Assembly: GCA_963743945.1 (NCBI GenBank) | Contig: CAVURO010000009.1 | Coordinates: 1-64,000 of the forward strand | Direction of reading: 5' to 3' | Length of the DNA stretch: 64,000 bases | Source of the DNA: JACOTK01 sp963743945 | GTDB taxonomy: Bacteria; Actinomycetota; Acidimicrobiia; Acidimicrobiales; CADCSY01 | Shown: in pieces, positions 25,496-34,418 of the stretch | Numbering within the stretch: the stretch's first letter is position 1 | Layout of the letters: each line of letters begins with the position of its first letter | Made by a program: the position numbers and the translations under genes | The notes under the pieces: generated by a model | Told to the model about the DNA's origin: nothing | The model's input: only the letters and a program-made list of their open reading frames with translations | The model's database searches: none

Positions 25496-26694
25496 AGCCA
25501 GTCTCTTTCTTTTTCGTTGCGGAGATCGAAAGCGACCTTGACCGCCCCGAGCGTGCCTGCCTCGGCGGCATGTGCCAGCGCGTCGCGATAGCGATCCAGT
25601 GGGTACGTGGTGCTCACGAGCCGGTCGAGACCTGCAGCGGCCACGAGCTCGAAGGCCAGGTCGAACGTCCGCCTCTTTCTGTGATCGGGCATCGATTCGG
25701 TGCCGTAGGCGTAGGCCCCGACGAGCTCGATGCCACGCTGCCACAGTGGGGTGAGATCAACGGTGACGGTGCCCGGCATGCCGATCATCACGATGCGGCC
25801 TCCGGGTCGGGTGATCGCCAGAGCCTCGGTCAGGCTCTCCTCGCTGCCGACGCAGTCGAGGGTGACGTCCGATCCGCCCGCCAGACGGGTTGCTGCGCCC
25901 TCGCCGACCATCAGTGAACCGCGGACGCGGCGGACGGCTCGGCGCAACTCATCAGGGGCGACCACGAGCGTGGCGCCCAGGTCGCGGGCAAACGTGCGCT
26001 GATGAGGGTGCTTGGCCCCGACGATCAGCTCTCGGGGTGAGGCCCAACGTGTCAGAGCGGCGATGGTGCACAGGCCCAGGGTGCCGGCGCCGATGACCGT
26101 GACAACGCCATCTTCCGCGAGGGGGAGCGCGGCGAGAGCACCGCGTATCGCGCAGGCGGTCGGCTCCACCATGACCGCAGCCTCGTCGCTGAGCGTGTCG
26201 GGGACAAGGTGCAGCTGGCTTTCGTGGGCGACGAGGGCGGTCGACCATCCGCCACCGGTGTCACAGCAGTATCCGGTCTGGAGGCCGGGCTCCAGGTTGC
26301 CCGCCGTGATGTTGGTGCACCGACCGACGTCACGACCTGCGCATGCGTCGCACGGCGGCGTGATGCCACGGGGCCCACATCCGAGGACCGGTTCGAGCAC
26401 CACGCGGGTTCCGTCGTCGAGGTCGCCGACCACCTCGTGGCCGGGCACGAAGGGAAAGCTCACGATGGGCTCGAACCATCGGCTCGAGGCGCCGTCGATG
26501 GTGGCGAGGTCCGATCCACAGATGCCCGCCAGGCGGGGGCGCACCCGTTGCCACGAGGCGTCCGGCAACCGGGGTGGTTCGACGTCGGCCAGACGCAACG
26601 GCCCCACGGCGGCTCCTCGTCCGGGCGCCCATGTGCCTGCGACACGTGCGGCGGCGAAACGGGGGAGCGAACGTTCGAATCGGAGGGCCTTCAT
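25492..26694 (-). CDS. Zinc-dependent alcohol dehydrogenase (MDR superfamily)
   Basis: This 400-residue medium-chain dehydrogenase has the catalytic zinc Cys in LAGICGSDLAT near residue 58, the FVPGHEVVGD His/Glu pair near 88, structural cysteines in CDACAGRDVGRC, and a Rossmann domain with VTVIGAGTLGLCTIAAL. The structural zinc lobe has fewer cysteines than yeast ADH. It would interconvert an alcohol and aldehyde or ketone with NAD(P). It overlaps both neighbours by 4 bp (ATGA), so it is translated in step with the reductase-HAD fusion and the LarA-like protein. Residues 1-45 extend the usual N-terminus. Confidence 0.87.
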   Translation of the reverse strand: MKALRFERSLPRFAAARVAGTWAPGRGAAVGPLRLADVEPPRLPDASWQRVRPRLAGICGSDLATIDGASSRWFEPIVSFPFVPGHEVVGDLDDGTRVVLEPVLGCGPRGITPPCDACAGRDVGRCTNITAGNLEPGLQTGYCCDTGGGWSTALVAHESQLHLVPDTLSDEAAVMVEPTACAIRGALAALPLAEDGVVTVIGAGTLGLCTIAALTRWASPRELIVGAKHPHQRTFARDLGATLVVAPDELRRAVRRVRGSLMVGEGAATRLAGGSDVTLDCVGSEESLTEALAITRPGGRIVMIGMPGTVTVDLTPLWQRGIELVGAYAYGTESMPDHRKRRTFDLAFELVAAAGLDRLVSTTYPLDRYRDALAHAAEAGTLGAVKVAFDLRNEKERDWL

Positions 26695-29075
26695 GCAGGG
26701 GCCCCCTCACGGCCGAGGAAGGAGGTGCGCTGCGTCTGGGGGCCGATCGGCAGCAGCGGACGCGGCCCGCCCGGAGCCTTCGTCCACTGCTCGACGAGCC
26801 AACCGCGCTTGCGGGCGATCGATGCCAGGCGGGTTTCGGGGTTGACCGCGACGGGGAACCCGACCGCCTCGAGCATCGGCAGGTCGCTTGCCGAATCGGC
26901 ATAGGCCACCGACTCCTCGAGGTTGAGGCCCTCGGCGTCGGCATAGTCCGCCATGATCAGGGCGCGGGCCTCACCGGTCGGCGGAGCCTCGGTGAGCTCG
27001 CCGGTGTAGCGAACGCCGTCGGGCGTCGTGCTCATGCGGGCGCAGATGATGTCGTCGAACAGCGGCGAGAGGTTGCGTTCGACGACGATGTCCAGCGCGC
27101 CGGTGATCAGCAGCGTGCGGTGACCCAGGCGGCGATGCTCGCGGACACGACGGAAGCCGGAAGGGAAGCTCTTGGAGATGATGAGGTCGCTCAACAGTTG
27201 GACCGCGTCCTCGTCGAGTTGGCGCACGGGTGCGCCCTCGTAGCGCCGGTAGAACGAGCGCAGGAAGTCACCTCGGTCACGACGGTCGAGCGCGAGCAGC
27301 GACGGCGCCTCGGCCAGGGCCTTGAGGGCGAAGCGCACACGATCGCCCGGGCCGAGTCGGCGCGTGGCGAGCCAGGCGTGGGACTCGACGACGTTGGAGG
27401 CGATGAGGGTGTTCTCCAGGTCGAACACGGCAAGGTGCCGTTCGGGGGCGAGCACCTGCTTGCGGAGCCGTGTCGATCGTTCCTCGCCCGAGCGGCCGCT
27501 CGGAGCCATCTTGACGCGGGCGTGTTGCACCACCGAGGGAAGGTGGATGGTGTGGACGAACTCGTTCCAGTCGTATGCCCGGGGATCGAAGCAGAAAGCC
27601 GCCCGGTCCGCCTCGTCGAGGCTGTTCCAACGGGTGAGGAGGTTGTCGACCTGGAAGACGGCCTCGGTCTCGGTGTAGGCCCCGTAGAGCCGGACGTAGC
27701 CCAGTGCCCGGTCGATCTCCTCGCGCCGCTCCTCGAGCTTGGCCGACCACTGTGCCTGTGCGCCTCGCATCGGGAGCTTCGCCATGGCTCGCTCGGCCCG
27801 GGCGAGGGTCTTGACGCCTCGCTCGAGTTGACCCTGCACCCGACCACGTCCGGGAAAGGACCAGTCAGGCACCACGATCGGTTGGTCCTGCGCATCGTAG
27901 ATGGGGTGCTCGGTGAACCAACTCTGCACGAGGTCGACGAGTTGGCGGTAGCGCAGAGGGTTGAGGGCCCCCGAGGAGATCTGCACCACGGTGGGCGGCG
28001 GCACGGGCTCGCCGGCGTCGGCGCGGGCACAGGCCCGCGCGGTGGCATCGATGACGGTGGCCACGACCATGTCGACGGGGATGACGTCGATGACCCCTTC
28101 GGGGATGCCGGGGAACTCCTTGAGCAGCCCACGGGCATAGCTGATGATGACGGGCTCGGCCATGCGAAAGCCGCGGATCCAGCCCGGGTGCGGCTCGGCG
28201 AGCGCGGATTCGATGATGGAGGGGCGCACGATGGTGACGGGCGTGTCGCCGCGATTGTCGAGCAGGGCCTGCTCGCCGAGCGCCTTGGTGTAGGCATAGG
28301 CATCCGGCCACCCGAGCGAGCCGGCCCGACTGCGCCCTGCCTCCACCATCTGGTCGCCGACCCATTCCTCGCGCAGCTTCTCCGCCTTCGACGCGAGCAG
28401 TGGCGTGCCTGCCGCGCCGAGCTCGGCCCGTGCCTCCTTGGCGAAGTGGGCGAGGCGCTCGGTCGTGCGACTGGCCGCCTCGGCATCGGCTCGCAGGCGC
28501 CGGGCCGCCGTGACCTCCGTGCGCCAGTTGACCTCGGGGGTGAACGGTTGATCGAAGACCGGCAACTCGGGCGCCCGACCCCGTCGGTTGCCGGCGACGT
28601 AGCAGGTGGACACCGCGATGAGCGATGCCTTCGAGCCGATGGCGTGCAGCGTCTGCACGATGCGTGAGGGTCCGAGCAGGTTGACCTCGACGGCGGCGTC
28701 GAGTGGGGAGTCGAACGACACCGTTGCCGCCGAGTGCACCACCGCGTGGCAGGTCCCGAGGACGGCTCGACCTTCGTCGTCGAGTGCGAGGCCGTCGGCG
28801 CCGACGTCGCCGGCGACGACCTGGATGCGACGCGCGCACGTGGCATCGAAGTCAGCACCCAACTCGAGCCGCAGCCGATCGAAGGCATCGTTGCGCAGGA
28901 CCTCTCGCTCGATGCGGCGCTGCGCTGTGGTGCGCCGCCCCGGACGAACCAACAGGACCAACTCGCAGCCCGGAACGGCGCGCAGCAACCGTTCGACCAG
29001 GGCCGTGCCGAGGAACCCCGTCGACCCGGTGACAAAAATGCGTTGCCCACGTAGCGCTTCGGCGATCACCACCAT
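26691..29075 (-). CDS. Fusion of extended SDR (fatty acyl reductase-like) and HAD-IB hydrolase
   Basis: This 794-residue two-domain protein begins with an extended SDR of the NAD_binding_4/male-sterility group (residues 8-420): IFVTGSTGFLGTALVERLL, the catalytic YAYTKALGE near 263, and SIIESALAEPHPGWIRGFR. Relatives reduce fatty acyl-CoA or ACP. Residues 545-780 are a HAD-IB hydrolase: LAVFDLENTLIASNVVESHAWL (motif I with Glu for the second Asp), TLLITGALDIVVERNL (motif II) and SVAYADSASDLPMLEAVGFPVAVNPE (motif IV). It is the first gene of the operon with dehydrogenase, LarA-like and PlsC-like genes. The likely role is reductive release and dephosphorylation in lipid synthesis, an inference. 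Confidence 0.85.
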   Translation of the reverse strand: MVVIAEALRGQRIFVTGSTGFLGTALVERLLRAVPGCELVLLVRPGRRTTAQRRIEREVLRNDAFDRLRLELGADFDATCARRIQVVAGDVGADGLALDDEGRAVLGTCHAVVHSAATVSFDSPLDAAVEVNLLGPSRIVQTLHAIGSKASLIAVSTCYVAGNRRGRAPELPVFDQPFTPEVNWRTEVTAARRLRADAEAASRTTERLAHFAKEARAELGAAGTPLLASKAEKLREEWVGDQMVEAGRSRAGSLGWPDAYAYTKALGEQALLDNRGDTPVTIVRPSIIESALAEPHPGWIRGFRMAEPVIISYARGLLKEFPGIPEGVIDVIPVDMVVATVIDATARACARADAGEPVPPPTVVQISSGALNPLRYRQLVDLVQSWFTEHPIYDAQDQPIVVPDWSFPGRGRVQGQLERGVKTLARAERAMAKLPMRGAQAQWSAKLEERREEIDRALGYVRLYGAYTETEAVFQVDNLLTRWNSLDEADRAAFCFDPRAYDWNEFVHTIHLPSVVQHARVKMAPSGRSGEERSTRLRKQVLAPERHLAVFDLENTLIASNVVESHAWLATRRLGPGDRVRFALKALAEAPSLLALDRRDRGDFLRSFYRRYEGAPVRQLDEDAVQLLSDLIISKSFPSGFRRVREHRRLGHRTLLITGALDIVVERNLSPLFDDIICARMSTTPDGVRYTGELTEAPPTGEARALIMADYADAEGLNLEESVAYADSASDLPMLEAVGFPVAVNPETRLASIARKRGWLVEQWTKAPGGPRPLLPIGPQTQRTSFLGREGAPA

Positions 29076-29147
29076 TGTTTACCATCGACTGGCGTGACGC
29101 AGCGCGGTCATCGGACGATTCCGTCGACGGGCGAAGGCCCGAACCCG

Positions 29148-29153
29148 TAGAGT
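29148..29153 (+). promoter_or_regulatory. Probable -10 of the FabG-like gene
   Basis: TAGAGT lies 8 nt before the ATG at 29162, giving a leaderless transcript. No convincing -35 is seen. Confidence 0.35.
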
Positions 29154-29161
29154 TCCGTCTC

Positions 29162-29911
29162 ATGGACCTACGACTCGACGGCAAGGTGGCGCTGGTCACC
29201 GGAGGCTCACGTGGCATCGGGAAGGCAATCGCCGCGGCGTATGCCGAGGCGGGAGCTCGGGTGATGATCTCGTCACGCAAGGCCGATGCGCTCGAGATCG
29301 CCGCGAAGGAGATGACGGGAGACGTCACCTGGTTCGCCGCCAACGTCGGAGAGCCCGATCAGGCCCGGGCATGCATCGACGCATGCATCGAGCGACTCGG
29401 CAGCCTCGACATCCTCGTGAACAACGCCGCCACCAATCCATACATGGGTCCGTTGATGAACATCGATCGCTCCCGCGCCGAGAAGACCGTGCAGGTCAAC
29501 CAGTTCGCCGTGCTGTCGTGGACCCAGCTCGCCTGGGAGGCGGCGATGAGGGACCACGGCGGATCGATCATCAACCTCGCCTCGATCGGCGGCATGGCCA
29601 CCGAGCCGATGATCGGGTACTACAACGTCACGAAGGCCGCGGTGATCCATCTCACCAAGCAGATGGCGGCCGAGCTTGCGCCGAAGGTCCGCGTCAACGC
29701 CATCGCTCCGGGTCTCGTGAAGACCGATTTCGCCCGGGCCCTCTGGCAACCGGCCGAGGAGGCCATCGCTGCGCACACACCCCTGAAGCGTCTCGGCGAG
29801 CCCGAGGACATCGCCGGCGCCGCCCTCTTCCTGGCAAGCGAGGCTGCTTCCTGGATCACCGGCCATACCCTCGTCGTCGACGGCGGCGCCCTCATCCACA
29901 CCGGGTTGTAG
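29162..29911 (+). CDS. Short-chain dehydrogenase/reductase (FabG-like)
   Basis: This 249-residue classical SDR has the cofactor loop LVTGGSRGIGKAIAAAYAEAGA (TGxxxGxG), NNAATNPYMG, catalytic Ser in INLASIGGMA, and YYNVTKAA (YxxxK). It ends with LVVDGGALIHTG. Family members reduce or oxidise hydroxyl groups on acyl thioesters, steroids or sugars with NAD(P). It sits divergently 86 bp from the reductase-HAD operon and may belong to the same regulon. The ATG at 29162 gives the standard N-terminus MDLRLDGKVALVTGG. Confidence 0.9.
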   Translation: MDLRLDGKVALVTGGSRGIGKAIAAAYAEAGARVMISSRKADALEIAAKEMTGDVTWFAANVGEPDQARACIDACIERLGSLDILVNNAATNPYMGPLMNIDRSRAEKTVQVNQFAVLSWTQLAWEAAMRDHGGSIINLASIGGMATEPMIGYYNVTKAAVIHLTKQMAAELAPKVRVNAIAPGLVKTDFARALWQPAEEAIAAHTPLKRLGEPEDIAGAALFLASEAASWITGHTLVVDGGALIHTGL

Positions 29912-29942
29912 CCGTAGGCCGAACGTGTCCGGTGGGCGCTCC

Positions 29943-31085
29943 CTAATCGCCGGCGGGCGGGGACTGGTCGAGGAGGTTGCGTCGGAGCTTGCCGATGGCG
30001 GTGCGGGGCAGCCGATCGAGCAGCACCAGCTCCCTTGGGGCGGCATAGCCGGGAAGCTCGCCCTTGACCAGGTCGCGAAGCTCGTCGAGTGTGGGTGGCT
30101 GATCGGGGTCGGCAGGGATGACGAAGGCGACGACCCGGTGGCCCCAGATCTCGTCGGGGCGTCCCGAGACGGCGATGTCGCCGACCTTGGGGTGCCGTCG
30201 CAGGACCCTCTCGACCCACTCGGGCCAGACCTTCTCACCGCCGCTGACGATGACATCGCCGATCCGTCCGGTGACGCTGATCCGCCCGGTCGCCTCCTCG
30301 ACCGAGCCCGCATCACCCGTGTGGAGCCAGCCGGCAGCGTCGACGATGGCGACATCTGTTCCTCGGTCGCGATAGCACCGTGCGACCATCGGCGCGCGAA
30401 TCCAGAGCTCGCCATCCACGTCCTTGATCTCGACCCCTTCCAGCGGTATCCCGTCGTAGACCACCCCGCTGCCGGTCTCGGTCATGCCGTAGGTCGTCAC
30501 GACGTTTGTCGCACGCACCTCCGGCGGAGCGGAGCCACCGAGCAGGACGACCCGGAACCGGGATGCGTCGACGCGATCGAGCGTGGTGTTGACCAACGAG
30601 ACAAGCGTCGCTCCCCGGCGCGATGCCTCCTCGACGGCGGCAGCGTCGAACCCGGCGTGGACGGTCAACGGGGTGTCGGTGACCAGTGCCCGGGTGACAA
30701 CGGAAAGACCACCGACGTGGGCCAGAGGCAGACAGGCCAGCCAGTGGTCGCCGGCCGGGTCGACCCCGAGCCGATCGCTCGTGGCGACGGCGGACGCCCG
30801 CACGGCGTCGTGGGTCAGCACCACGCCCTTCGGAGTTCCGGTGGTGCCACTGGTTGCCACGACCAGCGCGTCGCCGGGCTCGGTCGCCACGGCGCCGAGG
30901 CGTTTCGTCGCGACGCCGTCGTCGTCGATGAGGACCGCCGGGCGCACGCTCGCCAGCAAGGCCTCGAGTGCAGGCCTCGGCAGCCGGGTATCGAGCGGAA
31001 GCAGCGCATCGCCGGCATCCCACACGCGTCGGACGAGGTCGACGAACGCCGGTCCGGCAGCGGTCGTCGCGACGAGTCGGGGCAC
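29943..31085 (-). CDS. menE: o-Succinylbenzoate-CoA ligase
   Basis: This 380-residue acyl-adenylate enzyme has the P-loop ATSGTTGTPKGVVLTHDAV, the A5 motif VTTYGMTETG, the GWLHTGDAG motif and C-terminal RTAIGKLRRN with the catalytic Lys. It would activate o-succinylbenzoate to its CoA ester for menaquinone. The short length is like mycobacterial MenE (about 360 residues) rather than general acyl-CoA ligases (500 or more), and other men genes lie in the window, which supports the call. The GTG start follows the DUF305 stop after one base. A MenC gene is not seen beside it. Confidence 0.78.
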   Translation of the reverse strand: MPRLVATTAAGPAFVDLVRRVWDAGDALLPLDTRLPRPALEALLASVRPAVLIDDDGVATKRLGAVATEPGDALVVATSGTTGTPKGVVLTHDAVRASAVATSDRLGVDPAGDHWLACLPLAHVGGLSVVTRALVTDTPLTVHAGFDAAAVEEASRRGATLVSLVNTTLDRVDASRFRVVLLGGSAPPEVRATNVVTTYGMTETGSGVVYDGIPLEGVEIKDVDGELWIRAPMVARCYRDRGTDVAIVDAAGWLHTGDAGSVEEATGRISVTGRIGDVIVSGGEKVWPEWVERVLRRHPKVGDIAVSGRPDEIWGHRVVAFVIPADPDQPPTLDELRDLVKGELPGYAAPRELVLLDRLPRTAIGKLRRNLLDQSPPAGD

Positions 31086-31086
31086 C

Positions 31087-31788
31087 TCAGTGTCCGGCGG
31101 TCTCGGCCTCGACCCAGGGCTCGATCTCGATGTCGAAGCCGAGCCGCAGTGCGGTTGCGCGGTACTCGTTGATCTCGATGCTCTGATTGCGCTTCATCAC
31201 CCCGGCCAGCGCTCGAACATCACCATCCTTGGCGTGCTCGGCCGCGTAGCCCGCCATGTGCAGGCCTCCCCGATGGTGCTCGGCCATGAGATCGAGGAAG
31301 AGCGCGTCGGCGGCCGCACCCTTTGCCTCCCGAAGTTGGTCCAACTGCCTCTTTGTCGCCATGCCGGGCATGGCGTCGGCGGGAGTCGCCATGCCCATCC
31401 ACTTCATGGCGGTGGGGCCCCGGTCCTGACGGAGCATGTCCCAGTCCGCGAGCTGCTCGTCCATGCGCCCGATCTCGTACTGCTGGAAGATCACCACCTC
31501 CTGGGCGAACCCCCTCACGACCGGGCTCTCGCCGTTGGCCAGCTCGAGGAGGGCCATCTCCACGGCCTGTTCGTGGTGGGCGATCATGTCCAGGCAGAAG
31601 CCTGCATCGACCGAGTCCGCGTCGGCCGGTCGATCGGCGATGAACCAGCCGAAGGCCCCGCCAAGCCAGGCGAAGGCGACCACGAGCGCGACGACGACAG
31701 GCCACGAGAGCCCCGACCGACGACCAAGCACTTCGGTTTCGGGCTGATCGGTCGCTGCCCCTGTGCCATCGTCCCCGGTATCGGTCAT
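31087..31788 (-). CDS. DUF305 membrane-anchored protein
   Basis: This 233-residue protein has a membrane anchor near residues 28-50 (WPVVVALVVAFAWLGGAFGWFIA) and two DUF305 modules with paired histidines, LDMIAHHEQAVEMALLEL and LMAEHHRGGLHMAGYA, plus Met-rich MKWMGM. The fold is a ferritin-like four-helix bundle on the outer face, thought to bind copper or other metals. ATG 31788 is chosen; ATG 31797 is possible. It is cotranscribed with menE, with one base between the genes, a pairing with no obvious meaning. Confidence 0.82.
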   Translation of the reverse strand: MTDTGDDGTGAATDQPETEVLGRRSGLSWPVVVALVVAFAWLGGAFGWFIADRPADADSVDAGFCLDMIAHHEQAVEMALLELANGESPVVRGFAQEVVIFQQYEIGRMDEQLADWDMLRQDRGPTAMKWMGMATPADAMPGMATKRQLDQLREAKGAAADALFLDLMAEHHRGGLHMAGYAAEHAKDGDVRALAGVMKRNQSIEINEYRATALRLGFDIEIEPWVEAETAGH

Positions 31789-31878
31789 GGGGGCCATTGT
31801 CGCGCGCCATCGACATCGCATGGTCCCGGGGAGACCCTGTCAGGCCCAGAGCGACGCGATTGGCAACGCCCAGATGGA

Positions 31879-33687
31879 CTACGTGACCGTGAAGGTTGCG
31901 ACGACCGTGGCCGCGGGCCCGTTCCCGTTGACCGTGGCGGTGATCTGGTACGTCCCCTTGGTGGAGGGAACCGTGAAGGTCTTGGGAACGAGGAGCAGCG
32001 TCTTGCCCATCATGTGGTACGGGCTCGTGGTCGCGGTCCGGCTCCCACCCGGGAACACGTAGTCCACGCTCCAGCCGTTCGAGTCGGCAAAGACGTAGAT
32101 CTTGGAACCGGCCGGGAAGCTCGAGCCGTCGAGCAGTCGAGGGGACAGGAGCAGGCTGCTGCCGGAGTACTTGACGGTCAGGCGTTCGGCGGGCACCACG
32201 GCTGCCTCGGCGACCGAACCGGAATCGAGGACCGGCATGGTCGTCGTCGTGCCGGAATCCGGGCCCGCAGGATCGGGCGTCGAATCCGTTCCGGGATCGG
32301 CCCCGGGGTCGATCAGCGGCTGGGTGGTTGTGGTCATTCCTGGTTCCCTCGTTGGAACGTCACCATCAGGGGTGGTCGTGGGGGACGTTCCATGGTCGGT
32401 TCTCGGCAACCGCTCGGACGGATCGAGCTCCGTGGAGCCTCCGTCCTGCCTTGACGTTTCATCCTCTTCGGGAGTTGCCGTTTCCGACCCGACCTCGCCC
32501 ACCGGCATGGCCTCGCCCGTCGACGCCGCCTGCAGCACCACCGACCCCGAGCGAGTGGGGGAGCTCGGGAGGGGGTTCGAAAGCGTGATGCCGGCCACCA
32601 GTGCGGCGGCTGCTGCGGTTGCGGGCATCAGGGCGGAGCTGAACGCAGCGGGCACCGCCGTCAGTGCGGAGGGAAGCTGCACGACCGTGCCGATGAAGGG
32701 AACCTGAGCGAGCGCCGCCAAGGGGCCGGCGATCAGGCGGAGGCGCCCGATGGAGATGGAGATGAACGCCCGCACCACCTCAGGTGAGAAGTGCATGCCC
32801 GCACAACGGGTGAGCTCGGCACGGGCGTCGGTCGGCGACATGCCCTTCTTGTACGAGCGAACGGCAACCATGACCTCGTAGGAGTCGGCCACCGCCACGA
32901 TCGCCGCTGCCCGCGGTATTTCGTTGCCCCTCAGCTTGCGGGGATAGCCGGTGCCATCCCACTTCTCGTGATGGCCGCCGATCGCGTCGACCCACTCGCC
33001 GAGAAAGGGACGCAGGGGCTCGATCAGTTGCATGCCCGCCGCTGGGTGCTTCTCGATCACCGCCCATTCGGCCACCGTCGGCTTCCCCGGCTTGTTCAGG
33101 ATCTCGGGCGGCACCATGAGCTTGCCCAGGTCGTGGAGCAGGGCGCCCCATTGCAGCTTCTGACGTTCCTCCACCGAGAGCTTGAGCTCCTCGCCGATCA
33201 TCTCGGCATAGAGACGGACGCGCTCGGAATGTCCCCGGGTGCGCCGATCGTGATCACCGAGCGCGCCGATCAGCTCGATGACCTGGCGAGCTGCGGTCCC
33301 CGGATCGTCGTCGAGCCCGTTTGCACGGGTCGCATCGACGAGTTGGCCGAGTCGTCGGCTGCTGCCGCCTTTCAGGGCGGCCTTCAGCCGGGAGGGGGCC
33401 TGATCGGGGAAGAGGAGCGACAGCCGCATCAACACCGCAAGCGGCAGGAGGCGGCGGGCCAGACGATCCGTGAGCCAGATCACGCCGGTCGAGAGCGCCA
33501 TGATCGCCAGCATGCGGAGGATCACGAGACTCGCCGGTTCGGCCAAGGGCAGCAAGCGATTGGCGAGCAGTGCCACGCCTGTCGCGGCGGCGATGGGCCC
33601 ACCCAGGACGACGCCGCGAATCAGTCGGGAAATCCATGGGCGAGCCTGCCACGAGCGGCTCGCATCGTTGGAGGGATCACATGTCAT
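31879..33687 (-). CDS. HD-GYP-domain membrane protein with extracytoplasmic tail
   Basis: This is a 602-residue protein. Two membrane helices near residues 20-75 (IRGVVLGGPIAAATGVALLANRL and a second) precede a cytosolic HD-GYP domain (135-310): HDRRTRGHSERVRLYAEMIGEEL, GALLHDLGKLMVPPEIL, GGHHEKWDGTGYPRKL and VAVADSYEVMV. This domain hydrolyses cyclic-di-GMP when active. A third hydrophobic stretch (AAFSSALMPATAAAAALVAGITL, near 360) is followed by a Pro/Thr/Asp-rich linker and a C-terminal beta-rich Ig-like domain ending VNGNGPAATVVATFTVT, which would lie outside. The topology with three segments fits an outer tail. It may link an envelope signal to c-di-GMP; no ligand is known. Confidence 0.82.
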   Translation of the reverse strand: MTCDPSNDASRSWQARPWISRLIRGVVLGGPIAAATGVALLANRLLPLAEPASLVILRMLAIMALSTGVIWLTDRLARRLLPLAVLMRLSLLFPDQAPSRLKAALKGGSSRRLGQLVDATRANGLDDDPGTAARQVIELIGALGDHDRRTRGHSERVRLYAEMIGEELKLSVEERQKLQWGALLHDLGKLMVPPEILNKPGKPTVAEWAVIEKHPAAGMQLIEPLRPFLGEWVDAIGGHHEKWDGTGYPRKLRGNEIPRAAAIVAVADSYEVMVAVRSYKKGMSPTDARAELTRCAGMHFSPEVVRAFISISIGRLRLIAGPLAALAQVPFIGTVVQLPSALTAVPAAFSSALMPATAAAAALVAGITLSNPLPSSPTRSGSVVLQAASTGEAMPVGEVGSETATPEEDETSRQDGGSTELDPSERLPRTDHGTSPTTTPDGDVPTREPGMTTTTQPLIDPGADPGTDSTPDPAGPDSGTTTTMPVLDSGSVAEAAVVPAERLTVKYSGSSLLLSPRLLDGSSFPAGSKIYVFADSNGWSVDYVFPGGSRTATTSPYHMMGKTLLLVPKTFTVPSTKGTYQITATVNGNGPAATVVATFTVT

Positions 33688-33878
33688 GCTGACTGGTTCG
33701 GCCGCCCAGTTCCTTCCTTGAGTGATTTCTCACACACGAACAGTGTAAATTCAGCGTCGGCCCTCCCATCACCGATGTATTTGCTACCGGTCAGGCCGAT
33801 TTCCTGGAGATCCTGGCGAAACGTGCTTCCCTGAAGGACCGGTATGGCGCCGGCGCGGAATGGTGAGATCGTGTTGGG

Positions 33879-34289
33879 GTGGAGCGGCCCGAACCATCGA
33901 GCCCCGGCGTAAGTGGGAGGATGAGTCGACAGTCCACGCGCGACACGTCGCCTGAGATGTTGATCAGGCGGCGACTCCATGCGCTCGGGTTGCGGTATCA
34001 CGTCGACCGTGGGCCGATTGGCGGACTCCGGCGTCGGGCCGACATCGTGTTCCCGGCCCGACGTGTGGCCGTGTTCGTCGACGGCTGCTTCTGGCACCGT
34101 TGTCCCGAGCACGCAACGTACCCGCAGGCCAACGCCGCATGGTGGGAGACGAAGCTCGCCCGCAACGTGGAACGGGACGAGGAGACGAATCACCTTCTTT
34201 CCGAGGCGGGTTGGACGGTCGTTCGCGTCTGGGAGCACGAGAACCCCGATGAGGCAGCGGAGCGAATCAGCGAGATCGTTCGAGGTTGA
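33879..34289 (+). CDS. vsr: Very short patch repair endonuclease (Vsr)
   Basis: This 136-residue nickase normally cuts 5' of T in T:G mismatches formed by deamination of 5-methylcytosine. Family motifs are SSPGVSGRMSRQSTRDTSPEMLIRRRLHALGLRY, RRRADIVFPARRVAVFVDGCFWHRCPEH (catalytic Asp and zinc/metal region) and YPQANAAWWETKLARNVERD. GTG 33879 is preferred over ATG 33921 because the family homology starts at SSPGVSGRM. No cytosine-5 methyltransferase is visible nearby, so it may serve a distant Dcm-like enzyme or be a stand-alone defence remnant. No promoter is evident. Confidence 0.88.
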   Translation: MERPEPSSPGVSGRMSRQSTRDTSPEMLIRRRLHALGLRYHVDRGPIGGLRRRADIVFPARRVAVFVDGCFWHRCPEHATYPQANAAWWETKLARNVERDEETNHLLSEAGWTVVRVWEHENPDEAAERISEIVRG

Positions 34290-34301
34290 TCAGGTACCGA
34301 C

Positions 34302-34330
34302 TTGAGAGCAGTATTGCCGGGCCGTATACC
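34302..34330 (+). promoter_or_regulatory. Promoter of the RCC1-repeat gene
   Basis: A -35-like TTGAGA (34302-34307), a 17-bp spacer and -10 TATACC (34325-34330) predict a start near 34337 and an 80-nt leader. The palindrome TACCG-TC-CGGTA (34327-34338) overlaps the -10. GAAGGAG (34404-34410) is the ribosome-binding site, 8 nt from ATG 34419. Confidence 0.55.
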
Positions 34331-34418
34331 GTCCGGTACCTTCGGTGACAGCACCACATTGGTGTCAGCTGAGCGGTCCCACTGCTGGGGTGGAGATCGG
34401 CATGAAGGAGAAATCACG

